A stretch of DNA of 64,000 nucleotides from an uncultured Aquimonas sp. (GCF_937888285.1 NZ_CALART010000068.1:1-64000), one strand, 5' to 3'; shown: positions 15,830 through 23,761, counted from the first letter of the stretch. Notes: generated from the letters alone by a model not told the origin. Program-made: numbers and translations.

Positions 15830-17910
15830 GACGCGCCTTCCGTCGTCAGCGAAGCAGCGGGGGTGGAAGACCCCATTGCAAGCGGCGCCGCGGCACGTCC
15901 GAATACGAAGGCGAACAGCACGTGGCGCGGCACTGCGTCCTCTTCCCGGATGCCGGCTGCGAGCTCGCGCTCGCTGACCGCGCCGCAGGGGCAGCCGCCC
16001 AGCCCATGGGCCGACAGCGACAGCCACAGCGCGCCCATCCACTCGCCGGCGTCGCGTACCCGCTGGTGGTAATCCTGCAGCCGTTCGCCGGCCACTTCGC
16101 CCGGCGCCGGCCCGAGCAGGTAGACGCGCTGGCCGGCCTGGTCGAGGGTGTGCTGCGAGAGGTAGAGCCCCTCATCGGGCAGTTCGGATTCGACTGCAGA
16201 GTCGAGCAGTCTCCAGTCACTCGAATCGGCAGTGCGCAGCCAGCGCTGCACCTGCCTGCCGTGGCGCTGGACCAGCAGCAGGCGAAGGCTGGCATCGACC
16301 ACGCGCGGACGTGCCGCATCGATCAGCCGCTGCGCTTCGGCGACAGGCAGCAGATCCGGCGCGTAATGGCGCACGGCCCAGCGCGCAGCGATGCGCGTCC
16401 GCAGTTCCGCGTCCGCCGCTGGCGGGACATCGCCCGCAAGCTCGATGCGCTGGCACCAACTCACCTCGTAGTAGTGACGGCGGCGCTCCAGCAGCGGTGC
16501 GGCCAGCGCGGGCGGTGCCGATTCAACACCCGCCAAGCCATGCGCCTGCAGCGCCTGCCGCCAGTAGGCGAGTGCGACGCCGCCGTCCAGCCAGACCAGC
16601 TTGCGGCCGAAGAAACCGTACTTGCGGGTGGTGCGCTCGTAATTGCCCAGACACAGCAACTGCACCCGCAGCTCGGCGCCGGGCTCGGGTGCGGCAGCCG
16701 CGATCTGCTCGAAATCGCCGCTTTCCGGAATGAATCGGAGCAGCACGGAGCGGCGTGCATCGTGCACCGCGAGCAGCAGCTCGGGCGAGCCCAGATTGCC
16801 CCCGCTGGGACAGTTGCGTACCACTCGCCCCTGCTCATGGCGGACACCAAAGGCCAGCTGCACAGCGGCCTCGATACGCGCCGCGAGCGCATCCGGCAGC
16901 AGAGTCTCCAGCGGCTGCGCGGGCAGCGCTGCGCTCACCGTCTCCAGGCTCGCTGCGAGGTTCGATGCCTGGTAGTGCACCTCGTGTGGCTTGCTGCCGA
17001 CCAGCGCCTTCGAGGGCACAGCCACCAGTGCCGCCTGCTCGCTCCAGTCGCGCAGCGCGTCCTCACTGAGTCGCTGGGCGCGGCTGATCGCAGCAACGCG
17101 CTCGACTTGCAGTCGCCCCTGCTGCAGCGAGAAGCGCAGCAGACTCTGGCTGAATGCAGGCGCCGCGGCACGCGCAGACAGCAGCTGCATCTGGTGAACC
17201 AGCGCCGAGAGCAGCAGGGGCTCGGGTTCGCCCGCGCAGCTGCCGAAGCTGGCCAGCACGTCCTGCAGCGCGATTCCTCGCTGCATCAGCATTGGCCCGA
17301 TCGCAACCGCGTCGCCGCCGAGCAGCACCGGGACCAGCTTGCCGCCGCCTGAGAGCAGGGTGGCGAGGTCCGGCAGCGGTCCGTCGAGGGTCAAGGGCAG
17401 GAAGGCGAACTCGCCGGCCTGCGGTGGCGCAACCTGCACTTCGACCCGACCACCGCCCTGGCGGACGGCCTGTTCCAGCAGGGGATGAGCGACTGCGAGC
17501 AGCAGCGGCTGGCGGAAGACCCTTGCCGCGGCGTTCCGGTCCGCATGCAGCCGCGTCTGATCCAGGCTGCGCGCGAGAAAGCTGTCGACTTCCGCCGGCA
17601 GCTTGCCGACGGCGGGCGCGGCTGCGCGCGTGGCATTTTCCAGCAGGCCGGCGCGGAACAGGTTGCGCAGGTAGTAGAGGCTGCCGGGACAATGGCCAAA
17701 GGCTTCGATCGGCGTGCGCCCGTTGATCTCGGCAAGCAGGCCGCGCAGCGACTTGCCGGCGTACTGGACCGGAAAGATCGAGCCATACAGACCACCGAAG
17801 GCGGCCATCTTGTCGGCATCAAGCTGGTGCCAGCGAATCTCCGGCAGCACCTGGGGATAGGCGGGAACGGCGGCGTCGATCTCGGGATCGCCGGTCAGTG
17901 CGAAGGCCAT
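15826..17910 (-). CDS. SagB-type azoline dehydrogenase, long form with two nitroreductase-like domains
   Basis: 694-residue protein. The middle carries PSGGNLGSPELLLAVHDARR, the SagB-type FMN-binding signature, and the C-terminal part (about 510-680) is a second nitroreductase-like domain starting RWAVRHYAP and including HGLGGCPCGAV. Such enzymes oxidise azolines to azoles with FMN in thiazole/oxazole RiPP pathways. The first 300 residues are not nitroreductase-like; VAIGPMLMQRGIALQDVL resembles the G-P-L/M segment of E1-like cyclodehydratase partners but lacks its Cys pair, so this may be a degenerate E1-like domain. The gene overlaps the E1-like gene by 16 bases. Usual SagB proteins have one domain and 250-500 residues, so this architecture is notable. 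Confidence 0.85.
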   Translation of the reverse strand: MAFALTGDPEIDAAVPAYPQVLPEIRWHQLDADKMAAFGGLYGSIFPVQYAGKSLRGLLAEINGRTPIEAFGHCPGSLYYLRNLFRAGLLENATRAAAPAVGKLPAEVDSFLARSLDQTRLHADRNAAARVFRQPLLLAVAHPLLEQAVRQGGGRVEVQVAPPQAGEFAFLPLTLDGPLPDLATLLSGGGKLVPVLLGGDAVAIGPMLMQRGIALQDVLASFGSCAGEPEPLLLSALVHQMQLLSARAAAPAFSQSLLRFSLQQGRLQVERVAAISRAQRLSEDALRDWSEQAALVAVPSKALVGSKPHEVHYQASNLAASLETVSAALPAQPLETLLPDALAARIEAAVQLAFGVRHEQGRVVRNCPSGGNLGSPELLLAVHDARRSVLLRFIPESGDFEQIAAAAPEPGAELRVQLLCLGNYERTTRKYGFFGRKLVWLDGGVALAYWRQALQAHGLAGVESAPPALAAPLLERRRHYYEVSWCQRIELAGDVPPAADAELRTRIAARWAVRHYAPDLLPVAEAQRLIDAARPRVVDASLRLLLVQRHGRQVQRWLRTADSSDWRLLDSAVESELPDEGLYLSQHTLDQAGQRVYLLGPAPGEVAGERLQDYHQRVRDAGEWMGALWLSLSAHGLGGCPCGAVSERELAAGIREEDAVPRHVLFAFVFGRAAAPLAMGSSTPAASLTTEGAS

Positions 17911-18485
17911 GGCAGGTCTCCAAGCAGGTGGCGGGTGAAGCGATCAGGTCCGGCGTGGCTGCGGCCGCTGACGCGGCGGCAGCGGCAGCCGTGCACGGCC
18001 AGCAGGGGTACGCCCTGGTGCTGGGCTCCGAACTGGTCGATGACGGTGGCGCCCACCAGTGGGGTGTCGAGTGACTTCAGCACCAGCTCGGCCACCAGCC
18101 GCGCCGTGCTCGGCAGAAAGCCCTCATACTCGAACTGCGGATCGCGCTCGCTGTTGGCGATCACCGACTCGCAGAACTCGACGCTGTAAGGAGGCGGCGG
18201 GGCGCTGACAAAGCGCCGGCGGAAGCAGCTGGCACAGGCACTGGCGTCTTCGAGCAGGGGCGTGATCACCGCATAGCGCTCGAACAGGAACGCTCCGACC
18301 ACGCGCGCATGGCGCGCCTGCAGGTGTTCCAGCACGTGCAGATCGGGCGCGGCACTCAGGTGCAGGGCGAGCTCCGGGCCATGGCCTTGGATGCCCCCCT
18401 GCAGGAGCGCGGCCACGGCTTCGCCGAAGCGCCCCCGTGCGCTGATCGCGGGGCCTTGCAGGACAGGAGAAAGGACGGCGGACAT
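17895..18485 (-). CDS. E1-like partner of the YcaO cyclodehydratase
   Basis: 196-residue protein of the E1-like (ocin-ThiF) type that binds the precursor leader and presents it to YcaO. The segment FERYAVITPLLEDASACASC matches the family pattern, with hydrophobic-G/T-P followed by a Cys pair. Four Cys (84, 87, 167, 169, as CxxC and CRC) would form the structural zinc site of this family. It is shorter than full cyclodehydratase C-proteins (about 300 residues or more), so the leader-binding winged helix may be missing or lie in another protein. It starts 8 bases after the YcaO stop. Confidence 0.8.
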   Translation of the reverse strand: MSAVLSPVLQGPAISARGRFGEAVAALLQGGIQGHGPELALHLSAAPDLHVLEHLQARHARVVGAFLFERYAVITPLLEDASACASCFRRRFVSAPPPPYSVEFCESVIANSERDPQFEYEGFLPSTARLVAELVLKSLDTPLVGATVIDQFGAQHQGVPLLAVHGCRCRRVSGRSHAGPDRFTRHLLGDLPWPSH

Positions 18486-18492
18486 GTCGACC

Positions 18493-19800
18493 TCAGGCGA
18501 AGGGTTGGGGGGCGGGGTTCAGCCAGTCCGACTGCGCGCCGCGCAGTCCCAGCCAGCGCGCGAATTCGGCCAGGCGACGCGAACCGAGGAAGCGCGAGCG
18601 ATGCATGAAGCTCATCGGCATCAGGCCGGGGATGAAGGCGCGGACCGACACCAGCTCGCAGTCACGCAGCTCGTCTGGCGTCAGCTCGGCCAGATAGGCG
18701 TCCTTGCCGTGCGCGCCGAGCAGCGCGTGCAGGTACGCGAAGCCGGCTTCCGGCGACTCGGGTGCGCTCGCGTCCAGCTCGAACAGGCGCAGGGCATCGA
18801 CGTCGCCGCCGCGGTCCAGGAAGCCGAAGGCGGGTGCTCGCGCCGGGTGCATCATGTGCACAGCGCCGTCCAGCAGGCTCTGGAATTCGGACAGCTCCTC
18901 GGGTGGCCGATGGCTGCTCATTTCCAGCGCTGCGCCGATCATCACCAGTTCGCTGACGGCCTTGTCGACCGCGCGGGCGTAGCGGAAGTCCGCGGCGCAG
19001 CCGACCACGTTGACCACGCGCGGATGGCGTGGGCGATGGCGGCGTGCATAGACCACCGGCACGCCGAGGTCAGTCGTCCCCTGGTACAGCGCGATATCGC
19101 CTGCAGACAGCACTTCGGCAACGGCTGGCGAGAGTTGATCGAGGGTCAGCGCGTCCAGGTGGATACGCGGCAGCGGGCGACAGGTCAGCCAGTTCAATGA
19201 CAGCGCGTCGCGCTCGATCACTTCCAGCATTCCCGACACCGCGGCCCGGGTGCGATCGACGTGCACCGCAACGCCGGTGGAAATTGGATTCCAGAAGCGC
19301 TCGCTGCTCCAGGCCCGCGGGTAAAGATGAGTCACGACCGTTGGAATCAGACGGATCGCCTGGTCTGACAGTCGTACCGACTGCACCCAGCGGATCGCCT
19401 CGGCAGGCTCGAAGTTGTGCAGCAGCTGTCCCGGTGCAGCCAGCTCGGCGGCGGAGAGGCGCGGCAGCGTGCGCCAATCGAAGGCGGCCTCGCCCAGTTC
19501 GTCGGCGCTGGCCACGATGTACTCGCCCTCGTCGAGCACCGCGCTGCTGTAGCGCTCGGCGGCTTCTGCGATCGCCTTCAGATCGGCCAGCGCGGGTTCG
19601 GGCTCGGAGGCGGCGCCGTACAAGCCGAAGTTCCAGCTCTCCCGACCCGACCAGTCGCGGACGTAGGGGAACAGACGTGCCAGGTTGGATGTGCGGCACT
19701 GGACGACATGGAAGGCGCGGTCGAGAAAACTGTTGAGGTGCACGGGCTCGGTACGACCAATGGTGCCGAGGAAGCCCTGCGAGAGTGCATGTACGCTCAT
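18493..19800 (-). CDS. YcaO-domain cyclodehydratase of the RiPP pathway
   Basis: 435-residue stand-alone YcaO protein that should use ATP to turn Cys, Ser and Thr of the precursor into azolines. Family features in order: AIAEAAERYSSAV (ATP/Mg-binding Glu and Arg), STGVAVH, MLEVIERDALSLNWL (ERDA motif), a central AVDKAVSELVMIGAALE helix with conserved Glu, and HRSRFLGSRRLAEF. The C-terminus NPAPQPFA is Pro-rich, as in azole-forming YcaO enzymes, where the end of the chain reaches the active site. The start is fixed by an ATGA overlap with the gene before it. With its E1-like and dehydrogenase neighbours it forms the complete azole synthase. Confidence 0.93.
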   Translation of the reverse strand: MSVHALSQGFLGTIGRTEPVHLNSFLDRAFHVVQCRTSNLARLFPYVRDWSGRESWNFGLYGAASEPEPALADLKAIAEAAERYSSAVLDEGEYIVASADELGEAAFDWRTLPRLSAAELAAPGQLLHNFEPAEAIRWVQSVRLSDQAIRLIPTVVTHLYPRAWSSERFWNPISTGVAVHVDRTRAAVSGMLEVIERDALSLNWLTCRPLPRIHLDALTLDQLSPAVAEVLSAGDIALYQGTTDLGVPVVYARRHRPRHPRVVNVVGCAADFRYARAVDKAVSELVMIGAALEMSSHRPPEELSEFQSLLDGAVHMMHPARAPAFGFLDRGGDVDALRLFELDASAPESPEAGFAYLHALLGAHGKDAYLAELTPDELRDCELVSVRAFIPGLMPMSFMHRSRFLGSRRLAEFARWLGLRGAQSDWLNPAPQPFA

Positions 19801-20567
19801 GCTGCGATCTCCTTGTGCGAGGCGCGCGCGGCGTGATCCGCGAGCAGCAGCAGGTACGCGGTCTCGCGTGCGGTGAAGCCGAGCCGATTCATGGCGGCGG
19901 TGAGGAAGTCCAGCGCAGGCGCATCGGTCCACAGGCTGTACATCGCGCTGGACTCGGGCAGATCCACCGCGGCGGCCACGCTTGCGGCGCGGCGTCCGAG
20001 CAGATCCAGTTCGGTCGAGCTGAATCGGCTGTGCAGCAAGGCATCCAGCGCGTCTCCCTGGGGCTGCACGCGGAGCACCCGGGTCGCCAGCGCCAGCGCC
20101 AGCTGTTTGGTGTCGGCGGCGCGCTCCAGAGCATCCAGCGCGATCGCGCTGAGCGGCTGGGCAAGCGGCTGCAGCAGGCACTCCATCCGCACGACCAGGC
20201 CGTTTCCTGAGCGCTTGCCGGAGTTGCCCTCGGAGATCAGCGGCACTGCGTCCCAGGGCAGGCTGAACATCGCCTCATCCAGCAGTTGCTCGGCGCACCC
20301 GTACAAGCGGTTGCGGGTGGACAGCAGCGGATCTGGCAGCTGCAGGTCCATGATCAGCACGGGCGCGCCGTTGCACCATTCGAAGTGATGATCGACCACT
20401 GCGCAGCCCTCACGCAGGGCGGCCGCGCGGAGGCGATGGGCGAGACGCAGCAGCGGCGTATGGCGCGTGCCTGCGGAGACGCTCAGGCGGTAGGCGACGC
20501 CGCTGGCGGGGCTGGCCTCGGTGGGTTCAGCGCCGGCCAGATCAAGCTCGGGAATCGGAGCACGCAT
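19797..20567 (-). CDS. Unknown protein of the RiPP operon
   Basis: 256 residues, soluble, no signal peptide and no recognised family. The N-terminal half is mixed, with a run HHFEWCNGAPVLIMDLQLPD; the C-terminal half is strongly helical with many Leu and Ala. It lies 3 bases after the exporter permease and overlaps the YcaO start, so it is co-translated with the modification enzymes. It could carry the precursor-binding (RRE) function missing from the short E1-like protein, or be an immunity or accessory protein; nothing in the sequence decides this. Confidence 0.7.
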   Translation of the reverse strand: MRAPIPELDLAGAEPTEASPASGVAYRLSVSAGTRHTPLLRLAHRLRAAALREGCAVVDHHFEWCNGAPVLIMDLQLPDPLLSTRNRLYGCAEQLLDEAMFSLPWDAVPLISEGNSGKRSGNGLVVRMECLLQPLAQPLSAIALDALERAADTKQLALALATRVLRVQPQGDALDALLHSRFSSTELDLLGRRAASVAAAVDLPESSAMYSLWTDAPALDFLTAAMNRLGFTARETAYLLLLADHAARASHKEIAA

Positions 20568-20570
20568 GGC

Positions 20571-21635
20571 TCACTCCTTGGCGGTGTATTTGAAGGAGGT
20601 GATCGCGATGAGGAACATCACCGCGGCGAAGATCAACAGGAAGCCCACCGAGACCCAGGGGTCGATCCGGAACTCGGTATTGAGGATCAATCCCTTGAAC
20701 AGATCGACGCTGTAGCTGGTCGGCATGACGCGGGCGATGGCCTCGGTCAGCGGAAACTTGCTCGCCGGGAAGAACAGATCGCCGAAGAACACGATCACCA
20801 GGTTGACCACGGTGAACACGTGCACGCCAGACGAGTAGTTCGGAAGCAGGCAGGCGATGGCCAGGCCGAACGAGACGAAGGCGGCTGCCACGGGAATCGA
20901 AGCGACAAGCGTCAGCAGCCAGCGATCGAGGCCCAGGCCAGTGTCCAGCAGGGCCACGGCGCACAGCAGGAACACCAGGGTGATGCCCACGGCCAGCAGC
21001 AGCTTGGTCAGAAACTCGGCCGCAAAGTAGGTCCAGAACGGCAGCGGCAGCATCCGGTAGAGACGCAGCGTGCTCGCCGAACGCTCCTGCAGCACCTTGG
21101 CGCCGGTCGTGAACAGGCCGAGGTTCAGCAGGCTCATGATGATGATGGCCGGAAGGAAGAACAGCGGGCTGGTTTCCGCATCGACCCACAGCGGCTGCAC
21201 TTTGAGCTCGGGTTGCAGCATGCCGATGCGCTGGGCAAGGATCGCCACCAGGGGACGATCCATCCGATAGGCGGCGATCTGCACCGTTTCGGCATCGAGG
21301 CGGCTGATGCCGATGCGCGCCTTCTCGCGGCGCACGTCCTGGATCGCGTCTTCAGCGCCGTGTCGCAGGTTGAATGCCTCTTCGTCCAGCTTCAGTTCGC
21401 TTGCCAGAAGCGGCACGGTGGTGTCGAACACGACGCCAACACGGGTGGCTGGCGCGCTCAGGTAGTAGGCGTAGGAGTACAGCAGCAGGAAGACCACCGG
21501 GATCGCCAGGGTCATCACCAGTGAGATCATGTTGCGGCGGAAGTAGGCGACCGACATGCCGCTGAACAAGGTCACCGCTCGGAAGTCGGATCCGTTCGTG
21601 TGCATGTCAGTTGACCGAGGCGATGTTGTCGACAT
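20571..21635 (-). CDS. ABC-2 type permease of the RiPP exporter
   Basis: 354-residue permease. It has one N-terminal membrane helix (about 38-58), a large extracytoplasmic loop (about 60-180), then five helices towards the C-terminus (MSLLNLGLFTTGAKVLQERS, then LLLAVGITLVFLLCAVALL and others). LQERSASTLRLYRMLPLPFW is the typical ABC-2 coupling region. The start at 21635 has GGAGG six bases upstream, although it overlaps the ATPase gene by 29 bases; MHTNGSDF at 21605 is the alternative. It works with the ATPase encoded just before it, close to the precursor gene, and is therefore the likely peptide exporter or resistance pump. Confidence 0.9.
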   Translation of the reverse strand: MSTTSPRSTDMHTNGSDFRAVTLFSGMSVAYFRRNMISLVMTLAIPVVFLLLYSYAYYLSAPATRVGVVFDTTVPLLASELKLDEEAFNLRHGAEDAIQDVRREKARIGISRLDAETVQIAAYRMDRPLVAILAQRIGMLQPELKVQPLWVDAETSPLFFLPAIIIMSLLNLGLFTTGAKVLQERSASTLRLYRMLPLPFWTYFAAEFLTKLLLAVGITLVFLLCAVALLDTGLGLDRWLLTLVASIPVAAAFVSFGLAIACLLPNYSSGVHVFTVVNLVIVFFGDLFFPASKFPLTEAIARVMPTSYSVDLFKGLILNTEFRIDPWVSVGFLLIFAAVMFLIAITSFKYTAKE

Positions 21636-22527
21636 AGAGGGCCTCCAGTGAGCGGGCGCCGAGCATCACTTCGGCGTTGAACCCCAGCGCGCGTTCGGCC
21701 TCGAAGACCTCCTCCAGCACGCGCGGCAGCAGGGTCTTGTGGACGCGGAACTCGCGACGCCCGGCGTCGGGCTCGCCTAGCGGAGCAATCTCGGCGAGGC
21801 TGGGCCAGCTCGCGTAGAAGCTGGCAGGTGCGCGCAGCGACAGGAAGGTGAGCTCGCTGCCGCGACCGAGCAACTCGTCGCGACCTGCGCTGCCGCGGAT
21901 CTGTCCGCGGTCGATGAAGTACACCCGGTCGCAGAGCTCCATCGCTTCGGTCATGTCGTGCGTGGCGATCAGCCCTCCAGTGCCTTCGCGTTCCTTCTTG
22001 CGCTTGATGCAGTCCCAGATCGCGCGCTTGGAGCGGATATCGAGAGCGGCGGTGGGCTCGTCCATCACCAGGGTGGAGCGCCGGCCGTAAAGCGCGACAA
22101 AGGCGGACAGGCGCTGCTGCTGGCCGACCGAGAGGTCGCCGATGGTCTGCCTGGTCAGCGCATCCAGGCCTAGCGCTTCGAGCAGCGTTGCCGCGTCGTC
22201 GGCGGCGTCCAGCGTCGACTGCACCAGGTGCACGAGTTGGCCGACGCGGACGTGGTTCGGCAGGGCAGAGCGCTGGAAGATGAAGCCGACGTCGCGCTTG
22301 TGGGCCGCGCCGAAGCGCCGAGGATCGCTGCCGCAGACGCTGACGCGCCCGGACTGCGGGATGTTCACGCCTTCGAGCATCTCCAGTAGCGTTGTCTTGC
22401 CGGCCCCGTTGGGCCCCAGCAGCCCGACCAGCTCGCCAGGTCGGCAGGACAGGCTGACCTTGTCGAGCGCCAGCTTTTCGCCATAGGCGAGGCTGACTTC
22501 CTGCACGTGGATCAGAGGAACTTGCAT
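21607..22527 (-). CDS. ABC exporter ATPase of the RiPP operon
   Basis: 306-residue ATP-binding subunit with Walker A GPNGAGKTT, Q-loop FIFQRSALP, signature LSVGQQQRLS (G in place of the usual first G of SGGQ, still functional in many exporters), Walker B STLVMDEPTAALD and switch His in ATHDMTEAM. The C-terminal 80 residues are the extra domain common in drug and bacteriocin exporters of the DrrA/SagG type. It is the first gene after the precursor, separated from it by the strong hairpin at 22554-22582. Confidence 0.92.
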   Translation of the reverse strand: MQVPLIHVQEVSLAYGEKLALDKVSLSCRPGELVGLLGPNGAGKTTLLEMLEGVNIPQSGRVSVCGSDPRRFGAAHKRDVGFIFQRSALPNHVRVGQLVHLVQSTLDAADDAATLLEALGLDALTRQTIGDLSVGQQQRLSAFVALYGRRSTLVMDEPTAALDIRSKRAIWDCIKRKKEREGTGGLIATHDMTEAMELCDRVYFIDRGQIRGSAGRDELLGRGSELTFLSLRAPASFYASWPSLAEIAPLGEPDAGRREFRVHKTLLPRVLEEVFEAERALGFNAEVMLGARSLEALYVDNIASVN

Positions 22528-22553
22528 GGTGGCTCTCCTGGCCTGCCGGAGGT

Positions 22554-22582
22554 GGACCTGCGCGTGGCCTGCGCGCAGGTCC
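22554..22582 (-). promoter_or_regulatory. Strong hairpin between precursor and biosynthesis genes
   Basis: GGACCTGCGCG and CGCGCAGGTCC form a perfect 11-bp stem with a 7-base loop, 13 bases after the precursor stop and 27 bases before the ATPase start. No T-run follows on the minus strand, so it is more likely an mRNA processing or stability element or partial terminator that yields more precursor than enzyme message, as is common in peptide operons. Confidence 0.7.
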
Positions 22583-22594
22583 CTCCCGATCGGC

Positions 22595-22813
22595 TTACTG
22601 CTGTTCGACCGCGGTGGCCGAGCCGTAGGTGCCCAGCGAGCCCAGGGTGCCGGCGGTGCCGGTGGCCGAGCCGAAGGTGCCGGCGCAGCCGGCGGTGCCC
22701 AGGCAGCCCGAGGCGTTGGCGGTCACGCCTTCGGCGCTGATCTGGTTCTCGACGGCGCTGTCGCCCAGCACCACGTCCAGGGAAGCGTTCGGAGCGTTTT
22801 CGATGTTCTGCAT
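22595..22813 (-). CDS. RiPP precursor peptide (thiazole/oxazole type)
   Basis: 72 residues. The leader (about 1-31) is Asn/Glu/Asp-rich and helical (NASLDVVLGDSAVENQIS). The core begins near Ala32/Ser35 and has Cys37 and Cys43 among many Gly, Thr and Ser. From Gly36 the core is a string of triplets: five of Gly-(Cys/Thr/Ser)-X, one extra Thr51, then five more, ending at Ala66; a short tail AVEQQ follows. Every cyclisable residue of the triplets follows Gly, the preferred context for YcaO enzymes. AGGA-type Shine-Dalgarno bases precede the ATG. It is the first gene of the operon, 72 bases after motif copy B. Confidence 0.88.
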   Translation of the reverse strand: MQNIENAPNASLDVVLGDSAVENQISAEGVTANASGCLGTAGCAGTFGSATGTAGTLGSLGTYGSATAVEQQ

Positions 22814-22885
22814 GACGGAGTCCTCATTGGTTCTCGTGGGTTTGGATTGCGCCAGTCACTGCGTGCAGTGGCCTGACACATGCGA

Positions 22886-22914
22886 GAACGGAGGTTCCGG
22901 AAAAACCGTATCAG
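22886..22914 (-). promoter_or_regulatory. Shared 29-bp promoter-like motif, copy B
   Basis: Read on the minus strand it starts CTGATACGGTTTTTC, continues CGGAA and ends CTCCGTTC, 72 bases before the precursor start codon. It differs from copy A (7629-7657) at only 3 of 29 positions, all transitions. It is the likely promoter of the whole RiPP operon and the candidate target of the kinase-linked ECF sigma factor. Confidence 0.68.
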
Positions 22915-22988
22915 CCTGGTTTGCGCTGTCTGAAGGCTGCGACAGCGCGGCGGGCATGACGGACGCGGGCAGTGCTGGGCAGGTCCAA

Positions 22989-23122
22989 CCTGGCCTCGAT
23001 CAGTGATCGCGAGTCCAGCGCAGGTCCGCACGCGCGTGCGCTGGATCAAGCGCTCAAGCGCTCGATCCGCGGACGCGCCGCCATGGTGCGCATCAACGCT
23101 GAACTCTTCAGCGTTGCCTTGG
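22989..23122. repeat. Long structured repeat, copy 1
   Basis: Starts CCTGGCCTCGATCAGTGATC and shares most of its bases with copy 2 at 23558-23690. It includes GCTGGATCAAGCGCT and ends with a perfect hairpin AACGCTGAA-CTC-TTCAGCGTT (23095-23115). Unknown element, possibly REP-derived or a structured RNA. Confidence 0.75.
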
Positions 23123-23557
23123 ACGACGTTGCCCGGCCGCATCCTGCCGCCGCTGCCATGAGGGTCATGCGGCGGGGCGCGCGTAAAGTCAGCGTGGAGC
23201 TCTGCGCCGCTGCGGACAGCGCGAGGCCTGTCGCAGGGCGATGGCGAGGCGCAGTGGCCAGGGATTTCGGGAGCGGCATCAGGGCACGCCTTCGGGCGCT
23301 CCACGACGGGCCCGTAGGCCCGTGAGGCCCTTCGGTCATCTGGTGGACGAGTTGCCCAACGCGTGCAGCACAGGCCTCGTCCAGGGCGTTCGCGGTGGCC
23401 GTTGGCGAAGGCCGTGCCCTGTCACCGTCGGCCAGGACATCGAGCCTGCATCAGCGTTGCGCGTGCCGCATGCTGGCGCATTGGACGTCAGGCTCACAGG
23501 CTGTGCGCCGCGCAGTGGTGGACGGAGGCTGCTTGAGGCAGCACCGATCAAGCCCAT

Positions 23558-23690
23558 CCTGGCCTTGATCAATGATCGCGAGTCCGGCGCAGGTGCGGAC
23601 TCGCTTGCGCTGGATCAAGCGCTGACGCGCTGGGCCCGCGGGCGCGCCCTCCTTGGCGCGCGACAACGCTGATTCTTCAGCCTTGTCCCA
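23558..23690. repeat. Long structured repeat, copy 2
   Basis: Starts CCTGGCCTTGATCAATGATC. It has a perfect 9-bp inverted repeat GCGAGTCCG..CGGACTCGC (23578-23604), then GCTGGATCAAGCGCT as in copy 1, and ends with a weaker form of the same CGCTGA..TTCAGC hairpin. Same orientation as copy 1, 569 bases apart. Confidence 0.75.
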
Positions 23691-23761
23691 GGGTTTGCCA
23701 TCGGCCTCTCGCGCAGCGGACCGCGTGGGCCGAGGAGTCTGGACCGCCTGTGGTGCAGGCC

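Larger units (their letters stand above)
22814..23761. other. Gene-free upstream region of the RiPP operon
   Basis: No convincing gene in about 950 bases. It carries the promoter-like motif (22886-22914) and two copies of a long structured repeat (22989-23122 and 23558-23690). Short open frames here translate the repeat (for example LIQR.RVRTCAGLAI on the minus strand in both copies) and are not believable proteins. Confidence 0.6.

Noticed and set aside
22972..23672. Short secreted or regulatory proteins in the gap upstream of the RiPP precursor
   Set aside because: The open frames on both strands follow the duplicated repeat and change frame between copies; no Shine-Dalgarno or codon signal.
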